A DNA stretch of 64,000 bases from assembly GCF_001485215.1 (NCBI RefSeq), contig NZ_BBWW01000001.1, forward strand, positions 5,518,001 through 5,582,000, in the 5' to 3' direction. Source of the stretch: Leptolyngbya sp. NIES-2104. GTDB lineage: Bacteria > Cyanobacteriota > Cyanobacteriia > Leptolyngbyales > Leptolyngbyaceae. This document shows, in pieces, positions 8,941 through 16,491 of this stretch. Below the pieces are notes generated by a model. The model searched no databases, had not been told where the DNA came from, and was given only the letters and a program-made list of their open reading frames with translations. The position numbers were made by a program, and so were the translations under genes. Numbering within the stretch: the stretch's first letter is position 1; every line of letters begins with the position of its first letter.

Positions 8941-10776
8941 ATGAGAAAGCTCCTGATCATCGCCCTGGCTCTTGTGGGATTCGGTTGGGCGATCGTCCAA
9001 TTTCCGGGTTTAGCCGCTCAAGGTGTGTACGAAGATATCATTCTCGATTTCCGTGATGATCTCGCACCCGCTGAGATTCAAACTCAGTTGAATACGATCG
9101 CCGAAAATTATCACGTTCAACCGAAGTTAAATAGCCGATTTTCAACCCCCGAACATCTCTACATTGTTCCCGGTGATCAGACGCTCCTCAAAGCGCTGAA
9201 GCAATCCGATCTGAAGCGTTACACCGAAGCGATCGAGCCTGATTATCTCTACCGCATTCCCGGCGGTGAAACCCTCAAATCCGTTGATTCTAAGTCTGAC
9301 CCTAAACTATCGGCTCAAGCTCCAAACGATCCGATGTACAGCAAACAATGGAATCTGCACAGTATCGGTATCGAATCAAGCTGGACAGAAACCAAAGGAC
9401 GCGGTGTAACCGTTGCGGTGATTGATACTGGAGTCTCGAAAGTTCCCGATCTAGAGCAATCGAATTTTGTGACTGGATACGATTTTGTCAACGATCAAGA
9501 CAATGCCGAAGATGATAACGGACATGGAACACACGTTGCAGGCACGATCGCACAATCGACTAATAACAATTTCGGTGTTGCTGGAATTGCTTACGAAGCA
9601 AATATTATGCCGCTGAAAGTTCTCAGTTCTTTCGGAGGTGGAACCGTTGCCGATATTGCCGAAGCGATTCGATTTGCAGCCGATAACAAAGCCGATGTGA
9701 TTAACCTCAGTTTGGGAGGTGGCGGCGAAAGTTCGGTTCTCAAAGATGCGATCGATTACGCTCACAGTAAAGGAGTGGTCGTAGTTGCAGCGGCAGGAAA
9801 TGCAGATCAAAATGCAGCAGATTATCCGGCTCGATATCCTCATGCGATCGCGGTTGCGGCGTTAGATGCCTCTGGCGAAAAAGCGCCTTATTCTAATTTT
9901 GGTGCAGGTGTAGACATTGCCGCTCCGGGTGGCTCGACTGTTCAAGGTGAAGCGGGTGGCATTCTGCAAAACACGCTCAATCCGCAAACAGGCGAATCGA
10001 TGTTTGCCGCTTTTCAGGGTACGAGTATGGCAGCTCCTCACGTTGCAGGAGTTGCCGCATTAATCAAAGCCGCAGGTGTGACCGAACCTGATGAAGTGTT
10101 AGCCGTTCTGACGCAATCAGCGCGGAAAGTTGAATCCGATGAACTCAATCATTTCGGAGCCGGAAAACTCGATGCGTCGGCGGCTGTAAAACTTGCACTC
10201 CACGGCAAAATTACCTTTAACGACTTCTTCCGGTGGTTGCGCGATAATGGCTATCTCAATCCGCGATTCTGGATCGATGGTGGCGTGATTGCACTCTTGC
10301 CCAAAGTTGCGATGGTGCTCGGATCTTATCTCTTAGCATGGTTCTTGAGAGTCTACTTCCCGTTTAGCTGGAGTTGGGCAATGTCTTCGGGGTTAGTGAT
10401 GGGAAGTTCTGGATTGTTCTTCCTCAAAGGACTGTACCGATTCGATATGCCACAATTCCCGTTCCGCATTTTAGGAAGCTCTCTACCGGAACTCGGTAGC
10501 GCGATTCAAGCAAGTGGCGCACTTAATCCGATTTCTGCCAGTGTGGTGATTCCGTTTATTCTGCTTGCGTTATTGTTAGGAAATTCTCAGGGTCGATCAT
10601 TTGCGATCGGAACCACGATCGGGGTCACGGCATTCCTGGGAATTAGTGCGATCGTTGATCCACAACTGATGTGGCTGGGGGGTGGCTTGATCGGTCGAAC
10701 TTATCTTGTCGTTCAAGCGATCCTCTGTTTTGGACTGGCAAGACTCGCTCTACAAGCAGGAGAACGAACGGTATGA
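8941..10776 (+). CDS. Subtilisin-like serine protease (S8) with membrane tail
   Basis: A 611-residue exported protease with an N-terminal signal or anchor (LLIIALALVGFGWAIVQF). An inhibitor-like propeptide covers ~30-125 and the S8 catalytic domain ~130-420. The catalytic triad is intact: D162 in VIDTG, H195 in HGTHVAG and S362 in GTSMAAPHVAG, with the oxyanion Asn N287 in AAGN. The last ~160 residues hold about four hydrophobic segments, unusual for secreted subtilases and suggesting a membrane-tethered enzyme. Its TGA overlaps the ATG of the next small gene, so the two are probably coupled. Confidence 0.9.
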   Translation: MRKLLIIALALVGFGWAIVQFPGLAAQGVYEDIILDFRDDLAPAEIQTQLNTIAENYHVQPKLNSRFSTPEHLYIVPGDQTLLKALKQSDLKRYTEAIEPDYLYRIPGGETLKSVDSKSDPKLSAQAPNDPMYSKQWNLHSIGIESSWTETKGRGVTVAVIDTGVSKVPDLEQSNFVTGYDFVNDQDNAEDDNGHGTHVAGTIAQSTNNNFGVAGIAYEANIMPLKVLSSFGGGTVADIAEAIRFAADNKADVINLSLGGGGESSVLKDAIDYAHSKGVVVVAAAGNADQNAADYPARYPHAIAVAALDASGEKAPYSNFGAGVDIAAPGGSTVQGEAGGILQNTLNPQTGESMFAAFQGTSMAAPHVAGVAALIKAAGVTEPDEVLAVLTQSARKVESDELNHFGAGKLDASAAVKLALHGKITFNDFFRWLRDNGYLNPRFWIDGGVIALLPKVAMVLGSYLLAWFLRVYFPFSWSWAMSSGLVMGSSGLFFLKGLYRFDMPQFPFRILGSSLPELGSAIQASGALNPISASVVIPFILLALLLGNSQGRSFAIGTTIGVTAFLGISAIVDPQLMWLGGGLIGRTYLVVQAILCFGLARLALQAGERTV

Positions 10777-10988
10777 CTGTGACAGGTGTAATTCAGCGTA
10801 AAGGATTTGGAACGGGGGCTTGGGCGATCGATGCCGAGAATGGCAAGTCGTACGAGTTGCACAATCCCCCCAAAGAACTGCAAGAAGCGGGTCTCAAAGT
10901 CAAAGTGGAAGGTGAGGTCCGTGATGATGTGATGAGTTTTGCCATGATTGGGCAAATTCTCGAAGTGAAGCAGTTTGAGATTCTATGA
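10773..10988 (+). CDS. Small 71-residue protein coupled to the subtilase
   Basis: The ATG at 10773 overlaps the subtilase stop as ATGA. The product is a small beta-rich protein (TGVIQRKGFGTGAWAIDAENGKSYELHN, then VKVEGEVRDDVMSFAMIGQILEV). The pattern resembles small OB-like barrels annotated only as hypothetical in cyanobacteria. It has no signal peptide, so it is probably cytoplasmic. Function is unknown. Confidence 0.75.
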   Translation: MTVTGVIQRKGFGTGAWAIDAENGKSYELHNPPKELQEAGLKVKVEGEVRDDVMSFAMIGQILEVKQFEIL

Positions 10989-10993
10989 GCGGT

Positions 10994-11341
10994 TTAGCGC
11001 GACCGATCTTTTTGACGAGCCAGAAGACGATCGCGCAGTCCTGCTGATGGAAAACGTTGTTCATTTTCTGCTCGAACTCCTTTAGCAAGTTGCTGCTGTT
11101 GTTCCAAATAACGGTCTATCTCGTCTCGATTTCGCAAGTAGTAGCTAATCACAGCATATACATCCGCTAAATCAAGTGAGGAGTATTGTGCTGCGATTTC
11201 TTCTGCTGTTGCTCCTTGCTGAAAAGCATGAATCAATGTTTCTAGAGTCACTCTCGTTCCACCCACAAGAATCACGCCGTCTGCGTTTTTAGCCAACGGA
11301 ACAGATTGAGCCGCGATCGGGAATATAAACGGCATATACAA
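10994..11341 (-). CDS. DUF433 protein (antitoxin-like)
   Basis: A 115-residue protein with the DUF433 signature GGTRVTLETLIHAFQQGATAEEIAAQY, a winged-helix-like DNA-binding region. Further on it reads LADVYAVISYYLRNRDEIDRYLEQQ. DUF433 proteins usually partner DUF5615 PIN-like toxins, and such a gene lies divergently at 11405. A second ATG six bases inside the frame is an equally good start. The DNA-binding role and autoregulation across the shared gap are inferred. Confidence 0.8.
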   Translation of the reverse strand: MYMPFIFPIAAQSVPLAKNADGVILVGGTRVTLETLIHAFQQGATAEEIAAQYSSLDLADVYAVISYYLRNRDEIDRYLEQQQQLAKGVRAENEQRFPSAGLRDRLLARQKDRSR

Positions 11342-11404
11342 AAGCTCAAAGTTGGAATGCTCCTTGATCGTATAGTATTCCTAATGCAAGCGGACTGAAG
11401 GACT

Positions 11405-11746
11405 GTGAAGTTTTTGGCGGATGAGAATTTGAAAGGATCGCTTGTGCGAGGATTGCGCTACCAGCGACCTGATCTGGATCTAGTGCGGGTTCAAGATATT
11501 GGTTTGTCTGGTGCAGATGATCCAACTGTATTAGAATGGGCAGCGCAAGCAGGGCGGGTTTTGATTACACATGATGTGAAGACAATCACGAAATACGCCT
11601 ACGATAGACTATCGCAAGGTTTGGGAATGCCTGGAGTGATTGAGGTGAACGATCGGAGTGCGATCGCTCAGTGTATTTCAGATATTCTTTTGCTTGCTGA
11701 GTTTGAGGAAGAATGCTGGGGGCAAATTCGATATGTTCCCCTTTGA
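11405..11746 (+). CDS. DUF5615 PIN-like toxin candidate
   Basis: A 113-residue protein starting at a GTG. It shows the DUF5615 layout: KFLADENL with the first acidic residues, VRVQDIGLSGADDPTVLEWAAQAGRVLITHD, then MPGVIEV. These acidic residues form the metal site of PIN-fold nucleases, so an RNase toxin role is likely (family inference). It is divergent from its DUF433 partner, whereas a second pair in the window (37299-37858) is co-directional. A strong hairpin terminator follows. Confidence 0.8.
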   Translation: MKFLADENLKGSLVRGLRYQRPDLDLVRVQDIGLSGADDPTVLEWAAQAGRVLITHDVKTITKYAYDRLSQGLGMPGVIEVNDRSAIAQCISDILLLAEFEEECWGQIRYVPL

Positions 11747-11750
11747 TCTA

Positions 11751-11799
11751 AAAAAGTGCAACCGAGAAGGTAAAAATTCCTGTCTCAGTTGCACTTTTT
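11751..11799. terminator. Bidirectional terminator
   Basis: The arms AAAAAGTGCAAC and GTTGCACTTTTT form a 12-base-pair stem with an internal CGAGA/TCTC extension. It lies between the convergent DUF5615 gene and the 191-residue gene. A- and T-rich flanks suit both strands. Confidence 0.85.
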
Positions 11800-11819
11800 G
11801 TTTTGATAGATTCTACAAG

Positions 11820-12395
11820 CTACTGTGGGTCTTGATTCACCGGAACTAACTTGTAGAGCGTTTCACCGTTCGGCTTATCTGCTGGAGGTGCAGCCGCTGG
11901 TAGATTGACAATTCGTTGCGCTGGAACCTGAACATCATTCGCGAGCGCTTTCACTGCATTCACTGCATTTGTCACAGTTTTCATTGTTCCACTCACACCC
12001 TCTGCGGTTTGTCGGACTGTACTCACAGTACTTCTCACCGTTTGGCTCACGTTTGTGGTCACGCTACTCACCGCATCATTCACATCTTTGGCAGAACCAT
12101 CAATGTTTTCAGCAACACTGCTCACCGAACTGCCAATCTGCTGAACGGCTTCATTGAGATTGTCAGCCGTAGATTTCGCGGTTCCTCCCACGTTTCTAAT
12201 CGTTCGATTAAATCGCGCTGTTGTTTCTGGGGTCAAAAGCGCTGCGACCAAACCGCCCAAAAGTGCCCCGATCGAGGCTCCAATGACAATTCTGGTCAAA
12301 CCGCTTCCGTTCCCCGGATCATCATCTCCTGGTGAGTAGCTAGAACCATTCACCGGAGGGGTTTCTGCTGTTGAGAACTGATTGCTATTCACCAC
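11820..12395 (-). CDS. Glycine-zipper/YtxH-like anchored protein, copy 2
   Basis: A 191-residue protein. It has a polar N-terminus beginning MVNSNQFST and a glycine-zipper membrane segment (IVIGASIGALLGGLVAALL, ~35-54). A long Thr/Ser/Val-rich amphipathic stretch of 11-residue-like repeats follows (SSVSSVAENIDGSAKDVNDAVSSVTTNVSQTV). Such architecture resembles YtxH-like or LEA/apolipoprotein-like stress proteins. It is a paralogue of the next upstream gene (same start motif, same order). Function is unknown. Confidence 0.7.
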   Translation of the reverse strand: MVNSNQFSTAETPPVNGSSYSPGDDDPGNGSGLTRIVIGASIGALLGGLVAALLTPETTARFNRTIRNVGGTAKSTADNLNEAVQQIGSSVSSVAENIDGSAKDVNDAVSSVTTNVSQTVRSTVSTVRQTAEGVSGTMKTVTNAVNAVKALANDVQVPAQRIVNLPAAAPPADKPNGETLYKLVPVNQDPQ

Positions 12396-12434
12396 GATCG
12401 CAGGTCTCCTAATTTGCTCACTTGAAGGGTTGAA

Positions 12435-13178
12435 TCAGTCTGTTCGCTCAAACGTCTCATAGTAACTGGTAGTGGTTGGATCGACTGCGGCTTCCTCGCT
12501 CATGCCTGAGTATCCGTAAGACGGCTCTGCGTCCATTCCAGACGGCTGCATCGAATCGATGTCCATCTCGATCGACTTGCTTGGCATTCCTTGATCCATC
12601 ATCGATTGTCCTGTGGTCGCAACATCGTTGATGGTTTGGCTGGTTGTTCTTCCGGTTTGGTCGATCGCATTTGCAGTTGTAGAAGCAGCTTGCTGTGTGC
12701 CTTTGCTAATTGCTTCACCCGTTTGCTGAATCACATTGGAGGTGCTGGATGCGACTTGCTGAACGCCTTGTGCGACGTTCTGTGCAACTTCAGATGTTCC
12801 ACCGACAACGGCGTAGCTTACACCATCTCCAATGCTTTGTGCGGCTTCTCCAAGACCTTTTGCGGTTGTTCCCAGTCCTTCACCGATCGTGCCGAGTGCT
12901 TTGCCAAATCCTTTAGAAGCGCGGTTGAATCCTTGAGACAGTTTTTTACCAGCTAAAAGTCCGATCGATGCACCGATCAGTCCGCCGATTAATGCTCTTG
13001 TAAGCGGGGAGTTAGAGGAACTGTCCGATTTGATTTCGGGTTGATTGTTCGTTGCGGGTTGGCTACTTGTTTGAGGTTGGTAGGTGCTTGATGTCGAACG
13101 GTATTCTGATGGTGGTGTAGACACCGAGGGTTGAGAATTGCTGGCTTGAGTTGTAGAGAATTGATTTTCGCTTACCAT
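12435..13178 (-). CDS. Glycine-zipper/YtxH-like anchored protein, copy 1
   Basis: A 247-residue paralogue of the following gene. It has MVSENQFST at the start, a Ser/Gln-rich disordered leader to ~60, a glycine zipper (ALIGGLIGASIGLLAGKKL, ~65-83) and then amphipathic repeats of the form GLGTTAKGLGEAAQSIGDG and VQQVASSTSNVIQQTGEAI. The tail is acidic and Tyr-rich. The two genes are 39 bases apart on the same strand and were probably produced by tandem duplication (inference). They may coat or tether membranes under stress. Confidence 0.7.
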   Translation of the reverse strand: MVSENQFSTTQASNSQPSVSTPPSEYRSTSSTYQPQTSSQPATNNQPEIKSDSSSNSPLTRALIGGLIGASIGLLAGKKLSQGFNRASKGFGKALGTIGEGLGTTAKGLGEAAQSIGDGVSYAVVGGTSEVAQNVAQGVQQVASSTSNVIQQTGEAISKGTQQAASTTANAIDQTGRTTSQTINDVATTGQSMMDQGMPSKSIEMDIDSMQPSGMDAEPSYGYSGMSEEAAVDPTTTSYYETFERTD

Positions 13179-13681
13179 GATGTATTTCCTAAAGCAAAGC
13201 TTGTTAATTCATGAATGACAAAGTGCATTGCCATCTACAGCAAAGCTAACGGCTTTACTTTAGGAGAAAATGCCTCTAAAGGCTGACTTATCTTTATTCG
13301 CAACTAACCAAAAAAAGAAAGATGGAATTCTGAATTCATTGCTCAAGGACTAGAGAAATCAGTCATTTGAGAGAGTTTTATCTTTCTCTTTCTATTAAGG
13401 CGTGTTTTAAAACCCCTCGCTTCGTTCACTTCCGCCCCGGAATGGAAACGTCTATCGCCTGAATTATGCAGAGGTAGAATCTAAGTGCCAGCAAATGAGA
13501 CAGCGCAACGCGTGCGGTTCTCGTTGCTTGAAAGGCTGATGGCTTCAAGAAAAGAGGATTCTATATTACGGTTGATCTAACTTAAAAATCATTCAAATTT
13601 TATTTACTTAAACCTGAAATAAAGCATTCACTCTTCTTTAAGGGCATCCTATCAAGTAATGTTTCGAGAAAGTGAAACGAG
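13179..13681. other. Intergenic region upstream of exoprotein gene
   Basis: These 503 bases hold no convincing gene. They include the leader of the glycine-zipper operon, a short copy of the interspersed repeat family (13397-13462) and a GCAACG/CGTTGC hairpin near 13508-13533. An AT-rich stretch just before the exoprotein gene probably carries its promoter. Confidence 0.5.
13397..13462 (+). repeat. Interspersed hairpin repeat, deleted copy
   Basis: This copy begins AAGGCGTGTTTT, passes CGCTTCGTTC and CCGCCCCGGAATGG, and ends TCTATCGCCTGA. The same two ends occur in the full copy at 16321-16491, in opposite orientation, so this is a version with its central part missing. The ends are imperfect inverted repeats (AGGCG/CGCCT). 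Confidence 0.7.
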
Positions 13682-16138
13682 ATGAATCGTGCTTGGCTCA
13701 GCTTGGGATTGATGGGGATGGGGTTGATAGTCAGTGTCGATCTCAGTTCGGCTCAAACGGTCGTACCAGATGGGTCATTGAATACGATCGTCAACACTTC
13801 AAACAATCGTGACTTCACCATCACCAATGGCGCCGCAGCAGGTAGCAACCTGTTTCACAGCTTCCGCGAATTCTCGATTCCAACAGGCGGTTCTGCCACT
13901 TTTGATCTGGTTAACACGCATAATATTTCCACGATTTTTAGTCGAGTAACTGGTAGCAATGTTTCTAGCATTGATGGACTAATCAAAACCAGTAACAGCA
14001 TCAGTCCAGTGAGTTTATTTCTCCTCAATCCCAATGGCATCCTCTTTGGGACAAATGCTCGACTCGACATCGGTGGATCGTTCATTGGCACAACTGCTAC
14101 CAGTGTCAAGTTTGCCGATGGTACAGAGTTTGCCGCCAATTCGAGTACTGCACCGCTCTTGACGATGAGTGTGCCGATCGGCTTGCAAATGGGACAAAAC
14201 CCCAGTGCAATCTCAGTCAACGGAACCGGACACACGCTGCAATTGCCAGGTACTTATGCACCCGTGATTAGAACCAGCCCACCCACATCCGGATTGCAGG
14301 TCAAGCCGAATCGAACTCTGGCACTCGTCGGAGGCAATGTGACGCTAGATGGCGGCGTTCTGTCAGCCCCGCAGGGAAGGCTAGAGATCATCAGTGGTAG
14401 CAGTGGCAGCGTCAGCTTAATACCCGTTGCTCAAGGCTGGGACTTGAATGCAGATTCTCTGCAAGCTGATCGAGATATTTTGCTCACGAATCGATCGTCC
14501 ATCGAAGCGAGTGGAGCGGGCAACACAGCCCTTCAGCTTGTCGGCAAGACGATTCAGATTCGCAATGGCTCGATCGCGCTCATGGTAACTCAGGGATCTC
14601 AACCGCCCGGAAGTTTTCAGATTAAAGCGTCCGAAGCCTTTCAACTCTCTGGACTGGATCGATCTGGCAGGCTTGGCAGCTTTGTGATCAATGATGTCTT
14701 TGCTGGAACAGGTGCAGATATGTTGATCGTGGCTCCTCAGATCAGGCTATTAGATGCGGCGATGGTTCATGCGAGAGCCTTTGGCAGAAGTCAAGCAGGG
14801 AATGTTGCAATCAAGGCATCTTCGATTCAACTCGATGGACAATTCGACACCAATTCGACAATCCGCACTAGACTTGCTGCTTCAACACTCGGTCAGAGCA
14901 ATGCAGGAATCCTCACGATTTCAGCGGATCAACTCCTTGTTCTCAATAGTGCAATCATTTCATCTTCTAACCTGGGCAGCGGACGGGGTGGAGATATGAT
15001 CATGGTTGCCAATACGGTCAAGGTTGATGGCTTTAGTCCGCTCACTCAACAGCCCGCTCTCGTGACTGTCTCGGCTTTAGGAGTAGGGAATGCAGGCAAA
15101 TTGAGCATCAACACCCAAGAATTAAGCGTGACTCGCGGAGGCAATATCAACACGTCAACGCTAGCGAGCGGTAATGCTGGCAGTTTGGAGATTACTGCGA
15201 CTCGATCGATCGAAGTGAGTGGGGGTGTGCCGTCCTTGAGCGGCGAGGTCGAGGTGAGTAGAATCGCGTCGGCGGCAAATGTGGTGTCTCGCGAGACTCA
15301 ACAAAATCTAGGATTGCCGCCAATCCCAAGTGGTGCAGCGGGCAGTCTGACCCTCAACACACCCTCGTTGAGTATCCTAAATGGCGCGACGGTTAGGGTT
15401 AGCAACCTGGGGTCAGGAAACGCTGGGACATTGAACATCAACGCGAACTCTATCTACTTGAACGGGGGTAGCATGATCGAAGCGGTGACTGCGGTGGGCG
15501 ATGGCGGCAATCTCTCCCTAACGGCTCAAACGCTCTTACTGCGCGATCGCGCTTCGATTACGGCAACCGCAGGCGGAGCAGGCAACGGCGGCAACATCAC
15601 CATTCAGTCTCCGATCGTGCTGGGATTAGGAAACAGTGACATTGTTGCGAATGCGGACAGGGGGCAAGGGGGCAATATCGCCATCACGACTCAAGGTATC
15701 TTTGGCTTGCAGAACCGCGATCGCCTCACACCCGCCAGCGACATCACCGCCAGTTCCAAATTTGGCATTAACGGAACTGTTCAAGTCAACAATGTTGGCG
15801 TTGACCCCAACGCTGGCTTAGTCGAACTCTCAAACACCCTGATTGATCAAACCCAACAACTTACAGCAGGATGTTCCTCGAATCAAGGCAGCAGTTTTGT
15901 GATGACGGGACGCGGGGGCATCCCAATGAATCCGCTTGACCAAACAGCAGGTCGCCATCGCACTTGGACAGATCTGCGTTCTCTCTCTCTAAGCAATCAA
16001 CCTGTCAGGGCTGAATCAACTTTACCATTAGTGGAAGCCACGGCTTGGAAACGCGATCTCAATGGGAGAGTCCAACTGATTGCAGAAAGCCCTATACCAT
16101 CGACGCAGACTGCGACTTGTGCAGGAGGTGATCGCTAG
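13682..16138 (+). CDS. Two-partner secretion exoprotein (filamentous haemagglutinin N-terminal domain)
   Basis: An 818-residue secreted protein. The signal peptide ends near SSAQT. It is followed by the TPS/haemagglutination domain with NLFHSFREFSI and LLNPNGILFGTNARLDIGGSF, the NPNGI motif typical of TpsA proteins. The rest is a repetitive beta-helix with many GNAG.L.I and GGN.....  turns. Such proteins are exported by an outer-membrane TpsB partner; none is visible nearby. The gene is bracketed by inverted copies of an interspersed repeat, suggesting gain by transfer or local rearrangement (inference). Confidence 0.9.
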   Translation: MNRAWLSLGLMGMGLIVSVDLSSAQTVVPDGSLNTIVNTSNNRDFTITNGAAAGSNLFHSFREFSIPTGGSATFDLVNTHNISTIFSRVTGSNVSSIDGLIKTSNSISPVSLFLLNPNGILFGTNARLDIGGSFIGTTATSVKFADGTEFAANSSTAPLLTMSVPIGLQMGQNPSAISVNGTGHTLQLPGTYAPVIRTSPPTSGLQVKPNRTLALVGGNVTLDGGVLSAPQGRLEIISGSSGSVSLIPVAQGWDLNADSLQADRDILLTNRSSIEASGAGNTALQLVGKTIQIRNGSIALMVTQGSQPPGSFQIKASEAFQLSGLDRSGRLGSFVINDVFAGTGADMLIVAPQIRLLDAAMVHARAFGRSQAGNVAIKASSIQLDGQFDTNSTIRTRLAASTLGQSNAGILTISADQLLVLNSAIISSSNLGSGRGGDMIMVANTVKVDGFSPLTQQPALVTVSALGVGNAGKLSINTQELSVTRGGNINTSTLASGNAGSLEITATRSIEVSGGVPSLSGEVEVSRIASAANVVSRETQQNLGLPPIPSGAAGSLTLNTPSLSILNGATVRVSNLGSGNAGTLNINANSIYLNGGSMIEAVTAVGDGGNLSLTAQTLLLRDRASITATAGGAGNGGNITIQSPIVLGLGNSDIVANADRGQGGNIAITTQGIFGLQNRDRLTPASDITASSKFGINGTVQVNNVGVDPNAGLVELSNTLIDQTQQLTAGCSSNQGSSFVMTGRGGIPMNPLDQTAGRHRTWTDLRSLSLSNQPVRAESTLPLVEATAWKRDLNGRVQLIAESPIPSTQTATCAGGDR

Positions 16139-16320
16139 GAGGAAGTGAGATCGTAACAGGGCGGGGGCACTCTACAGATACCCTTTCTCTTGAAATAGAA
16201 AGCTGTGAATCGTGCAGTCATTGATCTAGGTTTGCTCTGCTTTAGTGCTGGTATGTCTAGTAGATGAGTCAGAAGCGGTTGCATCGATCTCAGGATAAGG
16301 TTCTCAACTCCTAGCATAAC
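16139..16320. other. Gap before the 16.3-kb repeat
   Basis: Together with the repeat at 16321-16491 this makes a gene-free stretch of about 350 bases between the exoprotein gene and mfd. Apart from the repeat I see no recognisable gene or clear terminator. A 60-codon leftward frame here has no coding features. Confidence 0.4.
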
Positions 16321-16491
16321 TCAGGCGATAGACCCGAATTCCATTCGGGGCTAACAGTGCGAAGTCCGTTGAAACGAACTAAAGAGACTCAAATTGGCTG
16401 TTAGTCCCCTTCAGTGGACTTCGTTTGATTAGCCCCGAATTCCATTCCGGGGCTAATCAAACGAAGTGAAAAGGACTTAAAACACGCCCTA
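16321..16491 (-). repeat. Interspersed hairpin repeat, full copy, ends on mfd stop
   Basis: Read on the - strand it begins TAGGGCGTGTTTT, where TAG is the stop codon of mfd. It runs through a long hairpin (GATTAGCCCCG ... CGGGGCTAATC) and two AGTCC...GGACT hairpins, and ends TCTATCGCCTGA. Its centre matches the copy at 59711-59875 but in inverted order relative to the end module. The structure suggests a MITE-like or REP-like element that folds as RNA. Confidence 0.8.
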
